This document shows positions 1 through 5,371 of a stretch of 5,371 nucleotides of DNA, piece after piece. The stretch's first letter is position 1, and each line of letters begins with the position of its first letter. The translations under genes were made by a program, and so were the position numbers. Origin of the DNA: Balneolales bacterium (GTDB lineage Bacteria > Bacteroidota > Rhodothermia > Balneolales > Natronogracilivirgulaceae); the NCBI GenBank assembly GCA_007116685.1, contig SKIC01000131.1, positions 1-5,371 on the forward strand. Reading direction: 5' to 3'. The notes beneath the pieces were generated by a model. It saw nothing but the letters and a program-made list of their open reading frames with translations. It was not told where the DNA came from and did no database searches.

Positions 1-442
1 AGAAGTTTACGCCAAATATGCACTGGAGTTGCTAATAAATGAAGAAAAACTTAGAGAAATGGAAATTAAACAAAAAGAGCATGTATTAAAAAATTATGAT
101 GGGGTTAAAAACATGAAAAGATTGGAAGAAATTTCGCTTTATATGCGAAATGGTCTGAAAGATCTTGGATTTGACGTTTGGACGAGTGAAACACCGATTA
201 TTCCTGTGGTTATTGGTGATATGATGAATTGTTTCACTTTTTGGAAAGATCTCTACGAAGAGGGTGTTTACGTTAATGCTGTAATTCCACCAGCCGTACC
301 AAAAGGACAGTCTTTGGTTAGAACAAGTTACATGGCAACTCATACCAACGAGCATTTGGATGCAATTTTAGAAGCATTTAGAAAAGTTGGAATTAAACAC
401 GGAATCATTGACAGAAACGGCCATTCCCTCATCGAAGTCTGA
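1..442 (+). CDS. spt: Serine palmitoyltransferase-type PLP-dependent alpha-oxoamine synthase, C-terminal part (5' end outside window)
   Basis: The reading frame (first full codon at 2) is open to the window edge, so this is the last ~146 codons of a gene that starts upstream. The TTG at 29 is internal, not a start. What is visible is the C-terminal small domain of the alpha-oxoamine synthase family (SPT, KBL, AONS): the strand 'TPIIPVVIGD', then 'EEGVYVNAVIPPAVP', then 'SLVRTSYMATHT' and a final helix. The Arg coded at 320-322 sits where the family has its substrate-carboxylate-binding Arg. The PLP-lysine lies upstream and cannot be checked. The 'MATHT' wording and the GNAT neighbour favour SPT (serine + acyl thioester to 3-ketosphinganine, cytosolic, first step of sphingolipid synthesis) over glycine C-acetyltransferase or 8-amino-7-oxononanoate synthase. 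The last ~10 residues (DRNGHSLIEV) look like a non-conserved tail and lie inside the overlap with the next gene. Confidence 0.8.
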   Translation, partial: EVYAKYALELLINEEKLREMEIKQKEHVLKNYDGVKNMKRLEEISLYMRNGLKDLGFDVWTSETPIIPVVIGDMMNCFTFWKDLYEEGVYVNAVIPPAVPKGQSLVRTSYMATHTNEHLDAILEAFRKVGIKHGIIDRNGHSLIEV

Positions 443-1580
443 TAAGCAACCTGACCTTCAGGGTGTAAAATATGTCAGTACTAAAGAGGAACTGAAAGAG
501 TTTATTCAGTTTCCTTATGATTTCTATTCAGATAATCCTGTCTGGGTTCCGCCACTTAGAATAATGGTCAAAGAGTTATTGAGCCCTAAGAAGAACCCAT
601 TCTTTAAGCAGGGTGAAATGGCCTTATTCCTTGCTGAGCATAATGGTAAACCAGCCGGCCGCATTGCTGCTATATACAACCCCCAATACAATGATTTCAA
701 TAAAGTAAATCACGGTTATTTTGGTTTTTTTGAATGTATTGATAACAAGAACGTAGCATCATTACTCTTTAGGGTTGCTGAAGATTGGCTCAGGCAGAAG
801 AAAGTGACAAAGGTTATAGGCCCTGTTAGCCCTACTTATTTGGATGAAATTGGGGTTATGATTGAAGGTTTTGAATCTCAGCCCGCCTTTATGATGGCTT
901 ATAATAAGCCATATTATGATGAACTCATTCAATCCGTTGGTTATACTCAGGCAATGGACTTATTGATGTATAGAGTTGAAGCAAAGTCCCTCAACAAAGA
1001 GAGAACTGAGAGAGCTGAAAAAATTGTACGGAGCCGTTTGCCTAACCTCAATATTCGAAAAGTTAACCTCAAAAAATTCAAATCTGAGGTTAAAATAATT
1101 CATGATTTATTCAACAGAGCATGGGCTAAGAATTGGGGATTAAATAATGTCAGCATTGATGAGATGGACCATCTTGCCAAAGCATTAAAGCTTGTGATTG
1201 ATACTGACTTCGCCCATATAGCAGAAGTAGATGGTAAGCCTGTAGGCTTTTCTATATCCCTGCCCGATTTGAATGATGCGATTAAACACGTTCCTGATGG
1301 TAAATTGTTTCCAACAGGGTGGATGAAATTATTATATCACAAACGAAAAGTGCATGGTATCAGAACTGCTTTAATGGGTATTGTACCTGAATATCAGAGA
1401 AGGGGTATTGACGTTTTATTAATCAAAGAAGCTGTAGATAATGGCTTGCCAAGAGGGTTCGATTATTCAGAGATGGGATGGTTGCTGGAAACGAACAAAG
1501 AGATAATAACGGTTGTTTCAAAAATAGGTGGAAAGCAAAGTTCCAAATACCGCATGTATGAGCGTGAAATTGCCTATTAA
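387..1580 (+). CDS. GNAT-fold acyltransferase, YghO / bacterial ceramide synthase-like; candidate sphingoid-base N-acyltransferase
   Basis: This 397-residue protein (from TTG 387) resembles the YghO-like GNAT family, to which the ceramide synthase of Caulobacter belongs. Motifs in order are 'FYSDNPVWVPPL' (46-57), 'NPFF' (70-73), 'GRIAAI' (91-96), 'GYFGFFE' (110-116), 'GPVSPTYLDEIGVMIEGF' (145-162) and 'MMAYNKPYY' (169-177). A C-terminal GNAT-like half carries an acyl-CoA pyrophosphate-loop candidate, 'VPEYQRRGID' (333-342), in which D replaces the usual final G/A. No signal peptide or membrane segment is visible. Its position directly after an SPT suggests that it N-acylates the sphingoid base; this is inference from family and context. 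The start is uncertain. No in-frame ATG precedes residue 60 (564), which is already inside the conserved domain, and the frame is open only from 372 after a TAG at 369-371. TTG 387, TTG 408 and ATT 423 are the candidates. All of them overlap the SPT gene, and none has a strong ribosome binding site. Residues 1-25 are polar and linker-like. Coding identity is firm, the acyl substrate is not. Confidence 0.82.
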   Translation: MELNTESLTETAIPSSKSDKQPDLQGVKYVSTKEELKEFIQFPYDFYSDNPVWVPPLRIMVKELLSPKKNPFFKQGEMALFLAEHNGKPAGRIAAIYNPQYNDFNKVNHGYFGFFECIDNKNVASLLFRVAEDWLRQKKVTKVIGPVSPTYLDEIGVMIEGFESQPAFMMAYNKPYYDELIQSVGYTQAMDLLMYRVEAKSLNKERTERAEKIVRSRLPNLNIRKVNLKKFKSEVKIIHDLFNRAWAKNWGLNNVSIDEMDHLAKALKLVIDTDFAHIAEVDGKPVGFSISLPDLNDAIKHVPDGKLFPTGWMKLLYHKRKVHGIRTALMGIVPEYQRRGIDVLLIKEAVDNGLPRGFDYSEMGWLLETNKEIITVVSKIGGKQSSKYRMYEREIAY

Positions 1581-1710
1581 AACTCATTTTTGCCGTTTTT
1601 TACAACAGATTTAACATCGCAGTATTTGTTTCTGAAGCCTGAATTCCGTTTCTTAACACCAGATATTTGAGCGGATATTTGTTCTAATTATTAATGAATT
1701 TTTAAAGGTA
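1581..1710 (+). promoter_or_regulatory. Leader between the GNAT gene and the E1 gene, with two GATATTTG boxes
   Basis: This 130-bp non-coding gap is T-rich after the GNAT stop, but I find no stem that would make a rho-independent terminator, so read-through into the E1 gene is possible. The octamer GATATTTG occurs at 1662-1669 and again at 1674-1681, 12 bp apart. Each differs from the Bacteroidota -7 consensus TAnnTTTG only at its first base. No TTG element is seen at the expected ~20-bp distance upstream of either copy, so the promoter call is weak. The E1 start is preceded by AAAGG at 1704-1708, only two bases from the ATG, which is too close for a standard Shine-Dalgarno. The A/T-rich leader fits Bacteroidota translation starts. 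Confidence 0.25.
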
Positions 1711-3783
1711 ATGAGTGTAAAAACCAGAAAAAAAACGGCTTCTCTTGTGCCTTCTGGAAGCGCGTATAAAATTAGGTCTGCATCTATCAAAAAATTCTCC
1801 GCAGATGAGTTAAAACAGGTTTACAGAAACATGTTAATCTCTCGCAGGCTTGATGATAAAATGTTGCTGCTACTAAAGCAGGGACGCGGATTCTTTCATA
1901 TCGGAGGTTCAGGGCATGAAGCTATTCAATTAGCTGCAGCTATGGCTATGGAGGAAGGTAAAGACTGGAGTTTCCCTTATTATCGTGATATGGCTTTCTC
2001 TTTGGGGATGGGACTCACCGCTCGTGAATTACTTTCAGCACACTTAAGTAAAGTGACTGATCTATCCGGTGGTCGCCAGATGCCTTCTCACTTTAATAAT
2101 CGTGAAAAAAGAGTAGTATCCGTTTCGAGTGCACTTGGAGCAAACTTTTTGCCGGGCTTAGGTACAGCTCAAGGTGCTAAGAAACTCGGTAAAGATGAAG
2201 TAGTCTATATTTCTTCCGGAGATGGCGGTACTTCAGAAGGCTCCTTCTTCGAAATGATGAACTGGGCTTGTAGAGACAAAGCTCCGGCAATCATAGTTGT
2301 TCAGGATAACAAGTATGCTATCTCTGTTCCCGTAAAAGATCAAACCAGCCATGCAAGCATTTCTAAAACCGTAAGTGGTTTTGATAATCTTGAAATTTTC
2401 GAAGTTGATGGTACAGACTTTTTCCATTCCTACGCGGCTATGGAAAAAGCTGTTGAGCGTGCCAGAAACGGTGATGGACCTACTTTAATCCATGCTCACG
2501 TTGTACGATTATTACCTCACTCTTCTTCAGATGATCATCGTAAATACAGAACAGAAGAAGAATTAGAAACTGATAAAGAGCATGACCCTATCAAAAAACT
2601 AGCTGAAAAGTTAATTGATGCGGGATATGCCACAGAAACCGAGCTAGATTTACTAAAAGATGAAGTCAAAGACTTTGTTGATGATGAAACCAAATGGTGC
2701 TTAGAGCAGGATGATCCAGCTCCGGAAGACGCATTAAAATATGTGTTATCTGAAGAACCTTTGGATTTCGAATATGAGAAAAGTGAACCATCCGGTGAGC
2801 CAATCGTAATCGTTGATGCTATTAATCATGCCATGGCTGAAGAAATGGAGCGTGATGAAAAAGTCATCGTTTTCGGTGAAGATGTTGCTGGTGGTAAAGG
2901 AGGCGTGTTTACCGCTACTCGTGGTCTCACAGATCGCTTTGGCTACGATCGCTGTTATAATGCACCTATTGCGGAAGCCTCTATTGTAGGAACTGCCTGC
3001 GGTCTAGCATTGCAAGGCTATAAACCAGTCATCGAAATTCAATTTGGTGATTATATCTGGCCTGCAATGCAACAGTTGAAAAATCAGGTGCCAACCTTGC
3101 GCTACCGTTCAAATAACCAATTCTCTTGTGGAATGGTTATCAGAGTTCCGATTGGTGGATACATTCACGGTGGTTTATGCCATAGCCAAAATATTGAAGC
3201 TATTTTCGGTCATATTCCTGGTTTCAGAATTGTAATGCCAAGCAACGCTGCAGATGCCAAAGGTTTACTAAAAACAGCAATTCGTTGCGACGATCCAGTC
3301 TTATTCTTAGAGCATAAAGCTTTATATCGACAGGGATTCGCACGCAGACCGGAACCCGATGCTGATTATTTAGTGCCTTTTGGTAAGGCCAAAATCTTGC
3401 GTGAAGGTAGCGATTTGACCATCGTAACTTATGGTGGATTGGTACAAAAAGCTTTAAATGCAGCAAAAGAATATGCAAAAGAGGGTGTTGAAATTGAAGT
3501 AATCGATTTACGCTCACTTCTCCCATTGGATTCTGAAACCATTCTGGAATCAGTTGCAAAAACCAACAGGGTGCTTGTACTGTATGAAGATCAGGAATTT
3601 ATCGGACTAGGCTCTGAGATTTCTGCTCAAATAGCAGACAAAGCGTTCTCGCATTTGGATGCTCCGGTTGGAAGAGTGGCTGCAAAGTTTGCCCCGATTC
3701 CATTTGCAGCACCACTTGAAGATTATGTGTTGCCAAACGACAAGGATATCCGTTCCGGCATACAAAGGTTGCTAGATTTCTGA
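1711..3783 (+). CDS. Branched-chain 2-oxoacid dehydrogenase E1, alpha and beta subunits fused in one chain
   Basis: This 690-residue enzyme is thiamine-diphosphate-dependent. It decarboxylates a 2-oxoacid and passes the acyl group to the lipoyl arm of an E2 subunit. The alpha part (about 30-330) has 'YYRD' (90-93), 'GGRQMPSHF' (120-128) and the ThDP/Mg motif GDG (170-172) closing at N200 in 'QDNKYAIS'. It also has 'PHSSSDDHRKYR' (269-280), which closely resembles the 'HHSTSDD' loop of branched-chain E1 alpha. An acidic linker (about 283-363) leads to the beta part. This comprises a pyrimidine-binding domain (about 364-540) with the E1-beta glutamate in 'NAPIAE' (E422) and 'GGLCHSQN' (487-494), then the transketolase C-terminal domain (about 553-685). 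The GRQMP and HSSSDD motifs favour the branched-chain (2-oxoisovalerate) type over pyruvate dehydrogenase. Separate alpha and beta chains are the rule in many phyla, and fused E1s of this length are familiar in Bacteroidota. E2 and E3 are not in the window. ATG 1711 is the only reasonable start. Confidence 0.9.
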   Translation: MSVKTRKKTASLVPSGSAYKIRSASIKKFSADELKQVYRNMLISRRLDDKMLLLLKQGRGFFHIGGSGHEAIQLAAAMAMEEGKDWSFPYYRDMAFSLGMGLTARELLSAHLSKVTDLSGGRQMPSHFNNREKRVVSVSSALGANFLPGLGTAQGAKKLGKDEVVYISSGDGGTSEGSFFEMMNWACRDKAPAIIVVQDNKYAISVPVKDQTSHASISKTVSGFDNLEIFEVDGTDFFHSYAAMEKAVERARNGDGPTLIHAHVVRLLPHSSSDDHRKYRTEEELETDKEHDPIKKLAEKLIDAGYATETELDLLKDEVKDFVDDETKWCLEQDDPAPEDALKYVLSEEPLDFEYEKSEPSGEPIVIVDAINHAMAEEMERDEKVIVFGEDVAGGKGGVFTATRGLTDRFGYDRCYNAPIAEASIVGTACGLALQGYKPVIEIQFGDYIWPAMQQLKNQVPTLRYRSNNQFSCGMVIRVPIGGYIHGGLCHSQNIEAIFGHIPGFRIVMPSNAADAKGLLKTAIRCDDPVLFLEHKALYRQGFARRPEPDADYLVPFGKAKILREGSDLTIVTYGGLVQKALNAAKEYAKEGVEIEVIDLRSLLPLDSETILESVAKTNRVLVLYEDQEFIGLGSEISAQIADKAFSHLDAPVGRVAAKFAPIPFAAPLEDYVLPNDKDIRSGIQRLLDF

Positions 3784-3798
3784 GTTGTAGAAATCTAG
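3772..3798 (+). repeat. Perfect 10-bp inverted repeat (hairpin) spanning the E1 stop codon
   Basis: CTAGATTTCT at 3772-3781 is the exact reverse complement of AGAAATCTAG at 3789-3798, with a 7-base loop (GAGTTGT). The left arm codes the last residues (LDF) and contains the first base of the TGA stop at 3781-3783; the rest of the stop is in the loop. There is no T-tract directly after it, so it is not itself a canonical terminator. It lies 8 bases ahead of one and could stabilise the mRNA 3' end or act on termination at the stop. Confidence 0.7.
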
Positions 3799-3806
3799 AT
3801 GTAAGT

Positions 3807-3850
3807 AAAACCCCAAGCGATGAGTTTATACCATTTCTTGGGGTTTTTTT
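3807..3850 (+). terminator. Rho-independent terminator after the E1 gene
   Basis: AAAACCCCAAG at 3807-3817 pairs perfectly with CTTGGGGTTTT at 3837-3847 (11 bp, 19-base loop). The stem is followed by a T-run that reaches 3850 (seven T from 3844). It lies 23 bases after the E1 stop. It should end the upstream transcription unit and separate it from fumC. Confidence 0.88.
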
Positions 3851-3913
3851 GTTTGTAATGATTGAGATTAATCTGTGCTCATATTATGTGGAAAAATATC
3901 TCTCGAAAATCGC

Positions 3914-3934
3914 ATATCGATATACTAATATTAG
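3914..3934 (+). promoter_or_regulatory. Pair of adjacent perfect 10-bp palindromes, possible regulator site
   Basis: ATATCGATAT (3914-3923) and CTAATATTAG (3925-3934) are each perfectly self-complementary and are separated by one base. Their centres are 11 bp apart, about one helical turn, which would suit two dimers bound on the same face of the DNA. A third perfect 10-bp palindrome, AGATTAATCT, lies at 3865-3874. The three sequences differ from each other, so a single shared regulator is not implied. Chance in AT-rich DNA remains possible. Confidence 0.3.
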
Positions 3935-3983
3935 AAAATGAACATGATTTCCCGTAAATTGAAACGATGTACTAAAAGGCATC

Positions 3984-3999
3984 ACGGAATTATTTCCGT
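3984..3999 (+). repeat. Small inverted repeat in the fumC leader
   Basis: ACGGAA (3984-3989) pairs with TTCCGT (3994-3999) around a TTAT loop. With a 6-bp stem it is weak as an RNA hairpin and has no clean T-tract after it, so it is more plausible as a protein-binding dyad than as a terminator. Function is unknown. Confidence 0.3.
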
Positions 4000-4025
4000 T
4001 CTCTGATTTATTATTAAAGTGGAAA

Positions 4026-4055
4026 TTGAATAAAGAAATTAAGGGATATAATCCC
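4026..4055 (+). promoter_or_regulatory. Possible fumC promoter with overlapping dyad
   Basis: TTGAAT (4026-4031) and TATAAT (4047-4052) resemble -35/-10 elements of the general sigma factor, with a short 15-base spacer. The TTG and the TA are also spaced roughly as in Bacteroidota promoters, though the TTTG part of their -7 box is missing. The TATAAT lies within a dyad, GGGAT (4043-4047) / ATCCC (4051-4055), so a repressor bound there would block the promoter. Transcription would start near 4059 and leave a ~40-base leader. This is a sequence-match guess. Confidence 0.25.
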
Positions 4056-4080
4056 ACAGTAATCTATTGATAAACCGATA

Positions 4081-4085
4081 AAGGA
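4081..4085 (+). promoter_or_regulatory. Ribosome binding site of fumC
   Basis: AAGGA lies 12 bases ahead of ATG 4098. This is slightly long spacing but is the best purine-rich match in the leader. It supports ATG 4098 as the start, together with the family-typical N-terminus that follows (MSEFRIEKDSMGEV). Confidence 0.5.
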
Positions 4086-4097
4086 ATACACAAGACA

Positions 4098-5371
4098 ATG
4101 AGTGAATTCAGAATAGAAAAAGACTCCATGGGTGAAGTTAAAGTCCCCAAAAATGCATATTACGGAGCACAAACCCAGCGCGCTGTTGAAAATTTTCCCG
4201 TTAGTGGGATAGGATTTGACAGTGGTTTCATCAAAGCCCTGGCACTTATCAAACAAGCATGCGCTGAAGCCAACAAAGAATTAGGCATGTTGGATAAGGA
4301 TATTGCCGATGTCATCAGCAAGGCTTCCGCTGAAGTAGCTGAAGGCAAGTTTGACGAACATTTTCCGATTGATATTTTCCAAACCGGATCTGGTACTTCA
4401 ACCAATATGAATGCCAATGAAATTATAGCAAAAAGAGCCAATGAGCTTGCTGTGGAAGCCGGTAAAGACTTAAAAGTTCATCCAAACGATCACGTAAACT
4501 TTGGTCAAAGTTCAAACGATGTGATTCCTACCGCAATACGTGTTTCTGCTGCCCTATTGGTTAGAGAGCAACTCGAGCCGGGTTTGGAAGAATTGATTTC
4601 AGCTTTTGAGAAAAAAGGCGAAGAGTATGCGGATGTTGTTAAAACCGGACGCACGCACTTGATGGATGCCATGCCTATTACTATAAAGCAGCAATTTAGT
4701 GGCTATCAGCGTCAATTGACTTTAGGGCTGGAGCGAGTGGCTTCTTCGATGACTAGAGTATATGAATTGCCTCAAGGTGGAACTGCTGTTGGTACAGGTA
4801 TCAACACGCATCATGATTTCGGTGCAAAATTCGCTGAGCGTTTATCTGATTTAACCGGACTTACTTTCGTTGAAGCTGAAAACCATTTCGAAGCTCAGGC
4901 TACGGTTGATGCTCCGGTTGAATTATCCGGACAGTTGAAAACTATCGCTGTAGGATTTTTGAAAATGGCTAACGATTTGCGCTGGATGAATTCCGGGCCA
5001 AATGGAGGCTTGGGTGAAGTTCAATTGAAAGCATTGCAACCTGGTTCATCAATTATGCCGGGCAAAGTAAATCCTGTAATTGAGGAATCTGTGGCTATGG
5101 TTGCTGCTCAGGTAATCGGTAATGATGCTACCATCACTATCGCAGGGCAATCCGGTAATTTTGAATTGAATGTGATGCTACCGGTTGTGGCTTACAACCT
5201 AAATCAAAGTATCAGTCTGTTGGCTGCTGCTGCTAAGAATTTTGCACGTAATTCAGTTAGCGGAATCATCGTGAAAAAAGAAGACATCGCTGAGCGCGTG
5301 GGGATGAACCCTATTTTGGTAACGGCATTGAATCCGATTATCGGATACGACCTTGCTGCTCAAATAGCTAA
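4098..5371 (+). CDS. fumC: Class II fumarate hydratase (fumarase C), 3' end outside window
   Basis: This enzyme catalyses reversible hydration of fumarate to L-malate in the cytosolic TCA cycle; it is an iron-free homotetramer. The frame runs unbroken for 424 codons to the window edge, so about 40 residues of a usual ~465 are missing. The three superfamily regions that build the shared active site are present. They are 'TGSGTSTNMNANE' (96-108), 'HVNFGQSSND' (132-141) with 'GRTHLMDAMP' (H187, the family's catalytic-site histidine), and the signature 'GSSIMPGKVNP' (316-326) with S318 as the expected catalytic base. MPGK rather than MPAK, and 'MVAAQVIGND' after it, favour fumarase over aspartase. 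N-terminal 'VPKNAYYGAQTQRAVENFP' is family-typical and supports ATG 4098. The gene stands downstream of a terminator with its own leader, so it is probably transcribed independently of the E1 gene. The lyase-family identity is near certain and fumarase specificity is very likely. Confidence 0.95.
   Translation, partial: MSEFRIEKDSMGEVKVPKNAYYGAQTQRAVENFPVSGIGFDSGFIKALALIKQACAEANKELGMLDKDIADVISKASAEVAEGKFDEHFPIDIFQTGSGTSTNMNANEIIAKRANELAVEAGKDLKVHPNDHVNFGQSSNDVIPTAIRVSAALLVREQLEPGLEELISAFEKKGEEYADVVKTGRTHLMDAMPITIKQQFSGYQRQLTLGLERVASSMTRVYELPQGGTAVGTGINTHHDFGAKFAERLSDLTGLTFVEAENHFEAQATVDAPVELSGQLKTIAVGFLKMANDLRWMNSGPNGGLGEVQLKALQPGSSIMPGKVNPVIEESVAMVAAQVIGNDATITIAGQSGNFELNVMLPVVAYNLNQSISLLAAAAKNFARNSVSGIIVKKEDIAERVGMNPILVTALNPIIGYDLAAQIA

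Larger units (their letters stand above)
3851..4097 (+). other. Non-coding leader of fumC, palindrome-rich
   Basis: No convincing gene is seen on either strand in these 247 bases. The region is strongly AT-rich and holds several short perfect palindromes (3865-3874, 3914-3923, 3925-3934), a small hairpin (3984-3999), and an inverted repeat over a TATAAT box (4043-4055). It must carry the fumC promoter, because a terminator closes the upstream unit. No tRNA, riboswitch or small RNA could be recognised. Confidence 0.6.

Noticed and set aside
86..355. Open antisense frame (89 codons) opposite the SPT end
   Set aside because: It lies wholly inside a clear coding region on the other strand, and its translation has no recognisable domain and looks like mirrored codons.
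29..442. Treating TTG 29 as the start of a complete 137-codon gene
   Set aside because: The frame is open back to the window edge and the protein is clearly the C-terminal domain of a ~400-residue PLP enzyme.
564..566. ATG 564 as the start of the GNAT gene
   Set aside because: It would remove the conserved FYSDNPVWVPPL segment, which belongs to the domain.
1581..1610. T-rich stretch after the GNAT stop as a terminator
   Set aside because: T-runs are present, but no inverted repeat precedes them.
2302..2313. Apparent damage to the ThDP motif in E1 (DN instead of NN)
   Set aside because: The Mg-coordinating residue is the following Asn (N200), which is kept. Transketolases also have a DDNK-type ending, so no loss of function is implied.
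2233..2427. Open antisense frame inside the E1 gene
   Set aside because: It sits opposite conserved ThDP-binding sequence and has no independent coding evidence.
3224..3559. Antisense frame of 111 codons inside the E1 gene
   Set aside because: It is opposite the conserved E1-beta C-terminal half, and the translation is rich in L, H and R with no domain pattern.
4014..4441. Two overlapping antisense frames across the fumC start region
   Set aside because: Most of the stretch is conserved fumarase coding sequence on the + strand, so these are shadow frames.
4098..5371. Aspartase (aspA) as the identity of the last gene
   Set aside because: The signature reads MPGK and is followed by MVAAQVIGND, as in class II fumarases, rather than MPAKVNP followed by VIPEVVNQ.
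1..5371. CRISPR array, tRNA/rRNA, insertion sequence or phage module
   Set aside because: I saw no regularly spaced repeats, tRNA-like cloverleaf, transposase motif or terminal repeats. The window reads as ordinary chromosomal metabolic genes.

Overview
The window looks like chromosomal DNA of a member of the Bacteroidota, most likely a marine or soil Cytophagales-type bacterium. The reasons are an AT-leaning composition, A-rich leaders with weak Shine-Dalgarno sites, an alpha-beta fused branched-chain 2-oxoacid dehydrogenase E1, a serine palmitoyltransferase-type C-terminus with the 'MATHT' motif, and a class II fumarase of the Bacteroidota flavour. All recognisable genes are on the + strand. 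This placement is an inference from protein style and was not tested by a search.

Layout: (1) 1-442 is the 3' end of a PLP-dependent alpha-oxoamine synthase, best read as serine palmitoyltransferase. (2) 387-1580 overlaps it in the +1 frame and encodes a GNAT-fold protein of the YghO / bacterial ceramide synthase type. (3) 1581-1710 is a short gap with no clear terminator and a repeated GATATTTG. (4) 1711-3783 encodes the fused E1. A perfect 10-bp inverted repeat lies across its stop codon, and a strong rho-independent terminator follows at 3807-3850. (5) 3851-4097 is non-coding and unusually rich in short perfect palindromes; it probably holds the fumarase promoter. (6) 4098 to the window end is class II fumarase (fumC), cut off about 40 residues before its expected end.

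Functionally, the left half reads as a sphingolipid module. SPT condenses serine with an acyl thioester to 3-ketosphinganine, and the overlapping GNAT protein is a good candidate for the N-acylating enzyme. The E1 that follows would turn branched 2-oxoacids into iso/anteiso acyl-CoA primers, the source of the iso-branched fatty acids and sphingoid bases common in this phylum. Fumarase lies beyond the terminator and is a separate TCA-cycle unit.

The two observations most worth checking are the SPT-GNAT junction and the palindrome-rich fumC leader. The junction has a long overlap, no ATG start, and a UGA positioned so that a +1 shift would fuse the two proteins.
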